NCBI GenBank assembly: GCA_937923945.1
Contig: CALDWC010000155.1
Span: 1-21,628 of the forward strand
DNA length: 21,628 bases
Reading direction: 5' to 3'
Source: an uncultured Treponema sp.
Lineage (GTDB): Bacteria > Spirochaetota > Spirochaetia > Treponematales > Treponemataceae
This document shows positions 7,870 through 15,328 of this stretch, piece by piece (position 1 is the first letter of the stretch; every line of letters starts with the position of its first letter). Under the pieces are notes generated by a model. It was not told the origin of the DNA. It made no database searches and saw only the letters and a program-made list of their open reading frames with translations. Both the position numbers and the translations under genes were made by a program.

Positions 7870-8535
7870 TTCACTTTCATCGACGTTTTCCAGTTTACGG
7901 ACAAGCGATAAATTCCATCGTTTCGGTTTATAAAAACCTTTTATGTAGAATGCGCCTTTGCCGTTTTCATAGAGATTGATTTTTGATGCGGTTCCGCGTA
8001 TTCCGAAAATATTTGCTTTTACCCGCAAACCGAACGCTTGAGAAAAAAGCCGCGGACTGATTTTTTTAAAACCGAAATGCGTTTCATAGTATCCGAGACC
8101 TATTTCCAAATCAGCAACGTGCTCTTCCGATAAAAATACGTCCAACGCATTTTGTCCATCGGTAAAAGGCACTCCGATTTCAAGATAATCCAACTTTGTA
8201 ATCGGTAAAAGCTGCGCCAGTGTTCCTTCGGCAATACAGTACGTACTCGTCAAACTCTGCAGTGCCGTACCGGAAATTTTACCGCGAAAATTATGCTGAC
8301 TCACATAGCGGTAGGTGCAATCAAGCAATTCAAAAAGGTTGATTTCGATTTCCGCACAGGTCCCGACAAGCTGCTCGACTTCATTCTCCGTCAATTCATA
8401 CATTTCACCGGAAGTGAAAGGGATTGTTTTTAAAATCGGTTCAATTTGAGGATAAGCCGCATCCGACCCGATACCATCGGCAAATATGCTCCCTGCACAG
8501 CATAAAAATACAACGCATAAGAAATTTTTTTTCAT
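7846..8535 (-). CDS. Exported protein of unknown function
   Basis: 229 residues from the ATG at 8535. The N-terminus is a textbook Sec signal peptide (KK, hydrophobic LCVVFLCCAGSIFA, probable cleavage before DGIG); no good lipobox is visible, so a periplasmic or outer-envelope protein rather than a lipoprotein. The mature part alternates glycine- and aromatic-rich segments (DLEIGLGYYETHFGF, KGAFYIKGFYKPKRW), compatible with beta structure. I do not recognise a family. An in-frame ATG at 8625 has a better Shine-Dalgarno (GAGGG, 5 nt) and a plausible promoter upstream, but would put 30 residues before the signal sequence; the shorter start is preferred on protein grounds only. The 3' end lies in a dispersed hairpin repeat. 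Confidence 0.7.
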   Translation of the reverse strand: MKKNFLCVVFLCCAGSIFADGIGSDAAYPQIEPILKTIPFTSGEMYELTENEVEQLVGTCAEIEINLFELLDCTYRYVSQHNFRGKISGTALQSLTSTYCIAEGTLAQLLPITKLDYLEIGVPFTDGQNALDVFLSEEHVADLEIGLGYYETHFGFKKISPRLFSQAFGLRVKANIFGIRGTASKINLYENGKGAFYIKGFYKPKRWNLSLVRKLENVDESERLNSQLN

Positions 8536-8634
8536 GAGTTCACCATCCGTTGCTTCATAAACAATCCCAGCCGCGCTCCGATACAAGTAATAAAATTTTT
8601 GCATTATCGTGAAATAATCCGTCATTTTTCCCTC

Positions 8635-8663
8635 TTGCGTGAAATCTGTTTTTTAGATACAAT
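8635..8663 (+). promoter_or_regulatory. Promoter of gatC-gatA-pyrE
   Basis: TTGCGT (8635-8640) and TACAAT (8658-8663) are separated by 17 bp. The -10 ends 8 nt before the gatC ATG at 8672; the interval GTCCCATT has no Shine-Dalgarno, so the message should be leaderless or have about three leader bases. Confidence 0.65.
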
Positions 8664-8682
8664 GTCCCATTATGGAAGTAAA
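8654..8682 (-). promoter_or_regulatory. Possible divergent promoter of the exported-protein gene
   Basis: On the minus strand, TTTACT (8682-8677) and TATCTA (8659-8654) are 17 bp apart. The -10 boxes of this and the gatC promoter overlap by two bases in opposite orientation. Predicted start near 8647 would precede the GAGGG Shine-Dalgarno of the long start at 8625. The hexamers are only moderate matches. Confidence 0.35.
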
Positions 8683-8959
8683 AATTGACAAAGAAATTTT
8701 TGAGGATTTACTGTATATTTCTCGGCTTAGCGTTGAGGAAAAAGATAAACCCCTCATCATGAAACAAATAAAAGGGGTTATCAACGATTTGGAAGTTTTA
8801 CGAAGCTACGTTGATGAAAAAGAACCCCAAGGAAATGAAATTTCCGAAACGGCATTACGCGGCAGTGAAATCGTAAAGGCGCTTGATGCAAAAGATTTGA
8901 AAAAAAACTCAAGTGAATTTTTGGACGGCTATTTTCGCGTACCGAAAGTTTTGGAATAA
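8672..8959 (+). CDS. gatC: Asp-tRNA(Asn)/Glu-tRNA(Gln) amidotransferase subunit C
   Basis: Small subunit of the GatCAB amidotransferase, which converts mischarged Glu-tRNA(Gln) and/or Asp-tRNA(Asn) to the amide form. GatC wraps around GatA and stabilises it against GatB. It has 95 residues, the family size; the pattern of N-terminal helices (LLYISRLSVEEKDK), a central linker region and a C-terminal DGYFRVPKVLE fits GatC, which typically ends in FxVPxVxE. gatA follows 23 nt later; gatB is not in the window. The start at 8672 is fixed by a promoter whose -10 box ends 8 nt upstream, with no Shine-Dalgarno. Confidence 0.92.
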   Translation: MEVKIDKEIFEDLLYISRLSVEEKDKPLIMKQIKGVINDLEVLRSYVDEKEPQGNEISETALRGSEIVKALDAKDLKKNSSEFLDGYFRVPKVLE

Positions 8960-8982
8960 CGTTTTTGATTTAAGGATTAATG

Positions 8983-10440
8983 ATGAATACAATTACAAAA
9001 ATGAGTTTACATGAACTGTTGGCGGAGTTGGAAAACAAGCGGCTAACCTCCGTTGAAATCGTGCAAGCGTACAAAGCAAACTTTGAAGCCGATGCCCGTG
9101 AAAAACTTCCGCTCAACGGTTTTATTGAGTTTTTTGATGATGCGTTGGAAAAAGCAGCTGAAGCCGATAAAGCTCGGAGCGAAGGAGCAAAAAAGCCGCT
9201 CCTCGGTTTACCGATCGCAATCAAGGACAATATTTCCGTCAAGGGCAAACTCTGCACGTGCTGCAGTAAAATTCTTGAAGGGTATATCGCTCCGTATCAT
9301 GCAACGGTCACGGAACGTTTACTTGACGCCGGTGCCGTTTTGCTGGGACGCACCAACATGGACGAATTTGCGATGGGAGCGTCAACTGAGTTTTCCTGCT
9401 ACGGACCTTCGCGGAATCCCTACGATCGAAGCAAAACACCGGGTGGAAGCTCCGGCGGTTCTGCAGCCGTTGTTGCAGGCGACCAAGCTCCTGCTGCTTT
9501 GGGAACGGAAACCGGCGGCTCGGTTCGGCTTCCGGCGGCGTACTGCGGACTTTTCGGTTTAAAGCCGACTTACGGACTTTTCAGCCGCTATGGGGTTACC
9601 GCGTATTCGTCGACCGTTGATCAAGTCGGTATTTTTACGCGGACGGTAGCGGATATGGCTCTTTTAACGGCAGTGCTGGCGGGAAAAGATCCACACGATT
9701 TAACGAGTGCTGCCGTCGACTTTTCGCACTTTGCCGAATTACAGCCGTACTCAAAAGAAGACGTTTCCAAAATGAAGTTTCTCCTTTTTAAAGAATTTGT
9801 TGAAGCGGACGGCGTTTCACCTGCAATGAAAGAGGTTTTTGAACAAATGATTGCCCGTATTCGTGCAACCGGCGCAGTTATCGAAACGGTTTCTTTCCCT
9901 ATGCTCAAAGTAACCGGAGCCGAGTATTCGGCACTGACCTTTCCCGATGCGGCAAGTAACCTCTCCCGTTTTGACGGCATCCGATACGGCGCACGAATCG
10001 ACGAAGGCAAAGGATACGACGACCTTTATATAAAAACGCGAAGTGAAAAAATCGGTGTGGAAGCAAAACGCCGTATTTTAATCGGCAACTACATTTTAAC
10101 GCAGGAATTCGCCGGCGATATTTATCAAGTCGGACAAAAATTTCAGTTCCTCTTTGAGCAAAAAATTGCGGAGTTGATGAATAGGTACGACATCATACTT
10201 TGTCCCACCAGTCCAACAACGGCATTTAAACTCGGTGAAAAAGTACAGGATCCGAAAGCAATGTACCTTTCGGATTTATTCACTAATTTTGCAAATATTG
10301 CAAAAATTCCCTCGCTTTCCGTTCCGGTCGGAATTTCATCGCAGGACGGGATGCCGATCGGGATGCAGTTTGCAAGCGGACAATTTTGCGAAGAAAAAAT
10401 TCTCAGACTCGCATTGGCGTGGGAACGGGGAAATATATAA
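8983..10440 (+). CDS. gatA: Asp-tRNA(Asn)/Glu-tRNA(Gln) amidotransferase subunit A
   Basis: Glutaminase subunit of GatCAB, releasing ammonia that is channelled to GatB. It is an amidase-signature enzyme of 485 residues. The Ser-cisSer-Lys triad is intact: Lys81 in GLPIAIKDN, Ser156 in the GGSSGGSAA stretch and Ser180 in GTETGGSVRLPAA; the spacing equals that of characterised GatA enzymes. Two adjacent ATGs, 8980 and 8983, are possible; AAGGA at 8972-8976 is 3 nt from the first and 6 nt from the second, so 8983 is preferred. It sits between gatC and pyrE on one transcript. Without gatB in view it cannot be said which tRNA is served. Confidence 0.96.
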   Translation: MNTITKMSLHELLAELENKRLTSVEIVQAYKANFEADAREKLPLNGFIEFFDDALEKAAEADKARSEGAKKPLLGLPIAIKDNISVKGKLCTCCSKILEGYIAPYHATVTERLLDAGAVLLGRTNMDEFAMGASTEFSCYGPSRNPYDRSKTPGGSSGGSAAVVAGDQAPAALGTETGGSVRLPAAYCGLFGLKPTYGLFSRYGVTAYSSTVDQVGIFTRTVADMALLTAVLAGKDPHDLTSAAVDFSHFAELQPYSKEDVSKMKFLLFKEFVEADGVSPAMKEVFEQMIARIRATGAVIETVSFPMLKVTGAEYSALTFPDAASNLSRFDGIRYGARIDEGKGYDDLYIKTRSEKIGVEAKRRILIGNYILTQEFAGDIYQVGQKFQFLFEQKIAELMNRYDIILCPTSPTTAFKLGEKVQDPKAMYLSDLFTNFANIAKIPSLSVPVGISSQDGMPIGMQFASGQFCEEKILRLALAWERGNI

Positions 10441-10475
10441 TCGTGTTTGCCGCTATATTTTAAGGAGTAAATATT

Positions 10476-11162
10476 ATGGAAGGAACTAACAGCCAAGTTG
10501 CAGTGATTCAAAAAGAGTTCGGCGCAAAGATTGCCGAAAAAGCATTTCAGTGCGGTGCGATTAAACTTTCGCCGGAAAAACCTTTCACCTGGGCATCTGG
10601 CTATAAGATGCCGATTTACAACGACAATCGCCGGCTTTTAGCATTTCCTGAAATGCGTAAAACCATTTGCGATGCCTTTTCCGCCTTGGCTCAAGCGGTT
10701 GATTTTACCCCCGACTGGATTGCGGGAGTCGCAACGGGCGGCATCCCGCACGGAACAACGCTTGCCGACGCACTCGAATTGCCGTTTGCCTATATCCGCT
10801 CGGAAAGCAAAGATCACGGTTTGAAAAATCAAATCGAAGGCTTAGGAGCCGATGCGAACTTTGGAGAAAAAAACGTCCTTGTTATCGAAGATTTAATTTC
10901 AACCGGAGGCAGTTCGATCAAAGCGATTCAAGCGGTCAGGGCAGCTCATGCCGCGGCACCTTATTGCTTTGCAATTTTTTCCTACGGTCTCGATAAAGCC
11001 GTAGTTGCTTTTGCAGGGCTTTCGCCGATGTGTACGCCCATTTCGATTTTGAATTATGATATCATGCTTGAAACCGCTCTTGCAAAAGGTTTTATCACCG
11101 AAAAGCATTTGGAAACACTCCGCGAATGGCGAAAAGACCCATTCAACTGGTGGAAAGAATAA
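10476..11162 (+). CDS. pyrE: Orotate phosphoribosyltransferase
   Basis: Transfers phosphoribose from PRPP to orotate, giving orotidine 5'-monophosphate in UMP synthesis. 228 residues, usual length. FTWASGYKMPIYNDNR near residues 32-47 is the orotate-side loop typical of bacterial OPRTases, and the PRPP-binding motif VLVIEDLISTGGSS begins at residue 134. AAGGAG precedes the ATG. It follows gatA by 35 nt, so it is probably the third gene of the gatC operon. No pyrF or other pyrimidine gene is adjacent. Confidence 0.95.
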   Translation: MEGTNSQVAVIQKEFGAKIAEKAFQCGAIKLSPEKPFTWASGYKMPIYNDNRRLLAFPEMRKTICDAFSALAQAVDFTPDWIAGVATGGIPHGTTLADALELPFAYIRSESKDHGLKNQIEGLGADANFGEKNVLVIEDLISTGGSSIKAIQAVRAAHAAAPYCFAIFSYGLDKAVVAFAGLSPMCTPISILNYDIMLETALAKGFITEKHLETLREWRKDPFNWWKE

Positions 11163-11196
11163 TTATCTGCGTTTTTACGATATTTTTACCGATATA

Positions 11197-11225
11197 TTGA
11201 AAAAAAATGCCGGTTGCGGTATAAT
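11197..11225 (+). promoter_or_regulatory. prfA promoter
   Basis: TTGAAA (11197-11202) and TATAAT (11220-11225) with a 17-bp spacer. The -10 ends 8 nt before the prfA ATG at 11234; the interval GCCCTGTT lacks a Shine-Dalgarno, again pointing to a leaderless or nearly leaderless message. Confidence 0.75.
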
Positions 11226-11233
11226 GCCCTGTT

Positions 11234-12307
11234 ATGATAAAAGAAAAACTGGAACATTTAAAAACAAAATTTGTCGAAGTTGAAAAAACCGTTGCCGATC
11301 CTGCGTTGATAAAAGATGTCAAACGTTATAAAGACGTGATGCGGGAACATGCGTATCTTTCCGACTTGATGAATGAATATGATAATTATCTGTCGCTCGA
11401 AAAACAAATCGCAGATGCAAAAGCGTTGATTCACGATGAAACGGATGCGGAAATGCGTGAAATGGCAAAAGCGGAATTGCATGAGCTTGAAGCAAAACTG
11501 GAAGAAAGCGAAAATAAACTGAAATTGCTGTTGATTCCGCCCGATCCGCTTGAAGAAAAAAATATCATTATGGAAATCCGCGGCGGCACGGGCGGTGAGG
11601 AAGCGGCGTTATTTGCTGCCGACTTGTACCGAATGTATACCCATTATGCGGAAACGAAGGGCTGGAAATGCGAAGTAATGTCCGCCAATGAAACGGAATT
11701 GGGCGGCTTTAAGGAAATTATTTTTTCGATTTCGGGAAAATATGTGTATGGAAGTCTCCGTTATGAGTCCGGTGCTCATCGAGTACAACGCGTACCTGAA
11801 ACGGAAACTTCGGGGCGTATCCACACGAGTGCGGTTACGGTTGCCGTGTTGCCAGAAGCCGAAGAAACGGAAGTTGAAATTCGTCCGGAAGATTTGCGTA
11901 TCGATGTGATGCGTGCCGGCGGTCCGGGCGGTCAGTGCGTCAACACGACGGACTCCGCCGTGCGGATTACGCATATACCGACCGGTATTGTGGTTATTCA
12001 GCAGGATGAAAAAAGTCAAATCAAAAATAAAGCAAAAGCGATGCGGGTATTGCGGAGCCGACTCTACGATTTGGAAGAAAGTAAAAAACAAGCGGAACGT
12101 TCGGCAAACCGAAAAAATCAGGTGGGAACGGGAGACCGCTCGGAGCGCATCCGCACCTACAACTACCCGCAAAACCGCGTTACCGATCACCGCATTAATT
12201 TAACTTTGTATCATCTGGACACAATTATGCAAGGCGATCTGACGGAACTCATCGATAACTTGTGCGTCGCCGCTCGTGAAAAAATGCTGATGGAACAAGA
12301 AGTGTAA
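11234..12307 (+). CDS. prfA: Peptide chain release factor 1
   Basis: Class I release factor that reads UAA and UAG and triggers peptidyl-tRNA hydrolysis. 357 residues, full length. The catalytic GGQ is at 232-234 inside GPGGQCVNTTDSAVRITH, and the stop-codon-reading P-x-T tripeptide is PET in RVQRVPETETSGRIHTSA; a P-x-T rather than SPF makes it RF1, not RF2. The N-terminal coiled region is intact. The gene usually partnered with prfA, prmC (hemK), does not follow; instead decayed DNA begins within 150 nt. The start is set by the promoter 8 nt upstream, not by a ribosome-binding site. Confidence 0.97.
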   Translation: MIKEKLEHLKTKFVEVEKTVADPALIKDVKRYKDVMREHAYLSDLMNEYDNYLSLEKQIADAKALIHDETDAEMREMAKAELHELEAKLEESENKLKLLLIPPDPLEEKNIIMEIRGGTGGEEAALFAADLYRMYTHYAETKGWKCEVMSANETELGGFKEIIFSISGKYVYGSLRYESGAHRVQRVPETETSGRIHTSAVTVAVLPEAEETEVEIRPEDLRIDVMRAGGPGGQCVNTTDSAVRITHIPTGIVVIQQDEKSQIKNKAKAMRVLRSRLYDLEESKKQAERSANRKNQVGTGDRSERIRTYNYPQNRVTDHRINLTLYHLDTIMQGDLTELIDNLCVAAREKMLMEQEV

Positions 12308-12396
12308 AAACGCTTGCAATGCCGATAACACAAATTGCTGATATCACTAGTCTTTCGTAAGAAAAAATAAAACTGCAGCAAAGGTACTGAATAGAG

Positions 12397-12449
12397 CCCT
12401 CTCACAATGTCATAAACTCATGAGTTGATTATTTATTTCAAAGAGAGGG
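12397..12449. repeat. Nested inverted repeat over the Shine-Dalgarno of the Rpn remnant
   Basis: CCCTCTC (12397-12403) is the complement of GAGAGGG (12443-12449), which is the Shine-Dalgarno 5 nt before the ATG at 12455. Between them lies a perfect 12-bp palindrome, AACTCATGAGTT (12415-12426). In RNA the outer arms would hide the ribosome-binding site, a common device for keeping transposase-type proteins scarce; that role is inference. Confidence 0.55.
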
Positions 12450-12454
12450 TAACA

Positions 12455-12583
12455 ATGAACGATAGAATAAAGACATTTCCATACCGCTACGAAAAATTTA
12501 CCGTCACGAATGATTACGCTTTTAAAAAGATTTTTGGCACGGAGAAAAACCGCTTATTTTCATCGTCGAATTACCGCCGCTGA
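12455..12583 (+). pseudogene. N-terminal fragment of an Rpn/PD-(D/E)XK nuclease-family transposase
   Basis: An ATG with a good Shine-Dalgarno (GAGAGGG) opens 42 codons ending at TGA 12581-12583. The first 32 residues, containing YEKFTVTNDYAFKKIFGTEKN, are the characteristic N-terminus of the Rpn family (recombination-promoting nuclease, annotated as PD-(D/E)XK nuclease family transposase), normally around 300 residues with the catalytic core further on. Similarity stops abruptly after the KN at about 12550 and the rest is unrelated, so this is a truncated, inactive remnant. Family recognition is from memory of the motif. Confidence 0.75.
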
Positions 12584-13011
12584 AAAACGCCGTTGAATTT
12601 TGCTTTGATAAATTGAATGATCTGCATGTTCCCACTTCGTTGCGACATGTGAAATTATGCTTATTCACAAACTGATATTTGTTCAACATAACGGAAACAA
12701 CACCGCTTTCAACTGTTCCAACAAATCCGCCGTACGCATTTATTGTAATCATACCACATCAAAACCAAGAGGGATTTTATGATCCAACGGGAGCGATTTC
12801 TATGTTGCATTAAATGAACGTATCGGCTATACTTTAAATAAAGAAAATTGACAATTACACGGGAAAAAATTATTGAATTCGGTTTTTGGCAAACTACAAA
12901 CAAGACAAGGGAAGCAATGCGTTAAACGAATTATATAAACGGGAACCGGAAATTGATACGGCAAAAGCTTTTAAAGTCTGTAAAATTATCCATAAGAAGG
13001 AATCACGATGA
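12584..13011 (+). pseudogene. Decayed coding remnants upstream of cbiC
   Basis: No intact gene is present. Protein-like stretches in different frames succeed one another: a 40-codon stretch from 12553 (LIFIVELPPLKNAVEF onward) ending at TGA 12673; a stretch with NPPYAFIVIIPHQNQEGFYD near 12720-12785; DFYVALNERIGYTLNKEN after a one-base shift, ending near 12850; and ANYKQDKGSNALNELYKREP onward, ending at a TGA (13009-13011) that overlaps the cbiC ATG as ATGA. They may be one frameshifted gene or several. I do not recognise the family. A weak TTGACA-N17-TATTGA at 12848-12876 might serve cbiC. Confidence 0.45.
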
Positions 13012-13625
13012 ATAAGGGTAAAGAAATAGAAGAAAAAAGTATGCATATTATTGATGCGTTTTTGCAGGATACGGTATTTGCGTCCGAGGAACTTCCGATT
13101 GTGCGGAGAATTTTGCACACGACGGGCGACCCCGAATATCGCACCATTATTTCCATTCAGCACAACTTTGTTGAAACCGCTCAAAAACTGTTTCGGAACA
13201 AACCGAACATCTACTGCGACACTCGCATGATAGAAGCCGGCGTCAACAAGCGAACTTTGGCAAAAATCGGCGGGACGATTCGCTGTTTTGTTGACGATGA
13301 ATCCGTGTTTGCCAAAGCAAAAGAAACGGGCGACACGCGATCGGCTCTCGCAATGGATGCGGCTATCGCGGAAGGGTTTCGTATTTTTGTTATCGGCAAT
13401 GCTCCGACCGCTCTTTTCCGTTTACTGCAGCGGGTTGATGAAAAAAAAGCGGAACCCGCTTTGGTTATCGGGGTACCGGTCGGGTACGTAGGCGCGGCTG
13501 ACTCCAAAGAAGCACTGCGGCAGTATACAATTCCGCAGCTTTCAACCATCGGTACGAAAGGCGGCAGCAATGTCGCGGCAAGCGTTGTCAATGCGATTTT
13601 GTACGGAATCACGGAGCGATGTTAG
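13008..13625 (+). CDS. cbiC: Cobalt-precorrin-8 methylmutase
   Basis: Moves the C11 methyl group of (cobalt-)precorrin-8 to C12 to give (cobyr)hydrogenobyrinate, a late step of corrin-ring synthesis. 205 residues, family length. The catalytic His of the family fits His37 in RRILHTTGDP, and IGVPVGYVGAADSKE plus the C-terminal GTKGGSNVAAS stretch are strong CbiC/CobH signatures. AAGGA lies upstream of the ATG. The stop overlaps the cbiD start by 7 nt, so the two are translationally coupled. Its own start overlaps the stop of a decayed upstream frame. Confidence 0.96.
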   Translation: MNKGKEIEEKSMHIIDAFLQDTVFASEELPIVRRILHTTGDPEYRTIISIQHNFVETAQKLFRNKPNIYCDTRMIEAGVNKRTLAKIGGTIRCFVDDESVFAKAKETGDTRSALAMDAAIAEGFRIFVIGNAPTALFRLLQRVDEKKAEPALVIGVPVGYVGAADSKEALRQYTIPQLSTIGTKGGSNVAASVVNAILYGITERC

Positions 13626-14695
13626 ATTTATTCGTTACGGTTGACGGGAAAAAAATGCGGCTCGGATATACGACCGGTTCCTGCGCGGTTGCCGCCGCAA
13701 AAGCTGCGGCGCTGATGCTCACAACGGGAAAGAAAATCGATACGGTTTCGATTGACACTCCTGCAGGCATTATGCTGGATTTGGACGTGTTTCATGCGGA
13801 TATTCAAGCCGATGCTGCCCGTTGTGCGATCCGAAAAGACGCGGGCGATGACACCGATTTAACGGACGGAATGGAAATTTACGCGTGCGTGAAAAAACGG
13901 AATGACGGAACCGTTATAATCGAAGGCGGTGAAGGCATCGGCAGAATAACCCGCAAAGGACTTTTCGGCGAAATCGGTGAAGCTGCCATTAATCCTGTAC
14001 CGCGGCGCCTTATCACCGATGAGTTGATGCGTATTTCGCCTGCGGGCTTTGATGTGCTAATTTACGCACCCGAAGGGGAGCTCATCGCGCAAAAAACGTT
14101 TAACAAAAATATCGGTATCACGGGCGGCATTTCAATTATCGGAACGCGCGGGATTGTGTATCCCAAAAGCGAAGAAGCGTACAAAAAAACGATTGAACTG
14201 GAACTGCACGCCGTCAAAGAAAATGACGGCACGGAATCATTGCTGTTAGTTCCCGGCGCTCACGGCATCAAAACGGCAGCGGAGCTCGGGATAACCGTAC
14301 CGGCAGTGGAAATGTCAAACTTTATCGGGTTTGCACTGACGGCGGCGTACATGGAAGGCTTTCGGAATTTTTACCTCGTGGGGCATATAGGCAAACTGGC
14401 GAAACTTGCGCTGGGGATTTTTCAAACGCATAACCGCATCGCCGACACCCGCATGGAAGCTTTTGTGTATTATTTGGCGCTGCGGGAAGCGCCGATCGCT
14501 TTGTTGAAAAAGATTATGACGGCTTTAACGGCGGAAGAGGCGGTGGAGGTAGTGATTGCCGCAGGTTACGAAAAAATTTTTGCCGATATGGAAACGGGTA
14601 TTTGCAACCGAGTCAAAACCTACTTAAAAGCGGACGATATGCAGGTTCATTGTCATATCTATTCAATGAAGCGGCTGCATTTGTATCGAAAATAA
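13619..14695 (+). CDS. cbiD: Cobalt-precorrin-5B C1-methyltransferase
   Basis: Methylates C1 of the ring after loss of the C20 fragment; found in the oxygen-independent route. 358 residues, normal length. LGYTTGSCAVAAAKAA (15-30) is the diagnostic N-terminal motif; a GEAAINPVPRRLI segment and a late HIGKLAKLALG segment are also typical. ACGGAG precedes the ATG inside cbiC. cbiE follows after 15 nt. CbiD has no aerobic-pathway counterpart of the same fold, so it marks this organism's pathway as anaerobic. Confidence 0.96.
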   Translation: MLDLFVTVDGKKMRLGYTTGSCAVAAAKAAALMLTTGKKIDTVSIDTPAGIMLDLDVFHADIQADAARCAIRKDAGDDTDLTDGMEIYACVKKRNDGTVIIEGGEGIGRITRKGLFGEIGEAAINPVPRRLITDELMRISPAGFDVLIYAPEGELIAQKTFNKNIGITGGISIIGTRGIVYPKSEEAYKKTIELELHAVKENDGTESLLLVPGAHGIKTAAELGITVPAVEMSNFIGFALTAAYMEGFRNFYLVGHIGKLAKLALGIFQTHNRIADTRMEAFVYYLALREAPIALLKKIMTALTAEEAVEVVIAAGYEKIFADMETGICNRVKTYLKADDMQVHCHIYSMKRLHLYRK

Positions 14696-14710
14696 TTAAC
14701 GGAGAATCGT

Positions 14711-15328
14711 ATGTGTATTGTAGCGGGTGCAGGTCCCGGTAATCCTGAATATTTAACAACGGAAGTGCTGCAGGCAATTAAGGCGGCGGAAAAAGTACTG
14801 GCGTTCGGACGCATTAAAGAATCGCTTGCAGAAATACGGCAGAATATTATCGCGGTAAACCGTGTTGATGAAGTTTTGACTGTGTTAAAACAAAACAGCG
14901 ATGTGTTGATTTTAGTTTCGGGCGATCCCTGTTTTTTCGGCATTGTTGATTATTTGAAACGGCAAGGCGTAATAATCGATAAGGTATTGCCCGGCATTTC
15001 CGCCGTGCAATACTTTGCAGCGCGGCTCCGGCTTTCCTGGAGCGGGGCCTGCGTTCTGTCCTTTCACGGAAGACCGCTGGAGCTGGAAAACATTCGCGGT
15101 GAAACCTGTTTCTTTTTTACCGATCGGGAAAACACTCCGCGGAAAATAGCGGAAGCCCTCGCGGAAGCGGGGTATACGGGAGATTTTTACGCGGGGTACC
15201 GACTTTCCTATTCCGATGAAAAAATTATCCGGGTACGAATCGGAGAAATGTTGGAAGAAAATGATGCAGTGTCGATGGCAGCTGCGGTTTTTAATACAGC
15301 AAAAGAACCGGAAAAAACGATCCGATAG
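14711..15328 (+). CDS. cbiE: Cobalt-precorrin-7 C5-methyltransferase
   Basis: SAM-dependent tetrapyrrole methylase that methylates C5; partner of CbiT, with which it is fused as CobL in many bacteria. 205 residues. The class III methylase motifs are present: GAGPGNPEYLT (6-16), VSGDPCFFGI and LPGISAVQYFAARL. GGAG precedes the ATG. Here CbiE and CbiT are not only separate but pushed apart by 372 nt of non-coding DNA, and this gene ends the first cbi block. Confidence 0.94.
   Translation: MCIVAGAGPGNPEYLTTEVLQAIKAAEKVLAFGRIKESLAEIRQNIIAVNRVDEVLTVLKQNSDVLILVSGDPCFFGIVDYLKRQGVIIDKVLPGISAVQYFAARLRLSWSGACVLSFHGRPLELENIRGETCFFFTDRENTPRKIAEALAEAGYTGDFYAGYRLSYSDEKIIRVRIGEMLEENDAVSMAAAVFNTAKEPEKTIR

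Noticed and set aside
12522..12903. Minus-strand open frames of 64-76 codons in the decayed region
   Set aside because: Low-quality composition, no good ribosome-binding site, and they overlap plus-strand remnants that look more protein-like.
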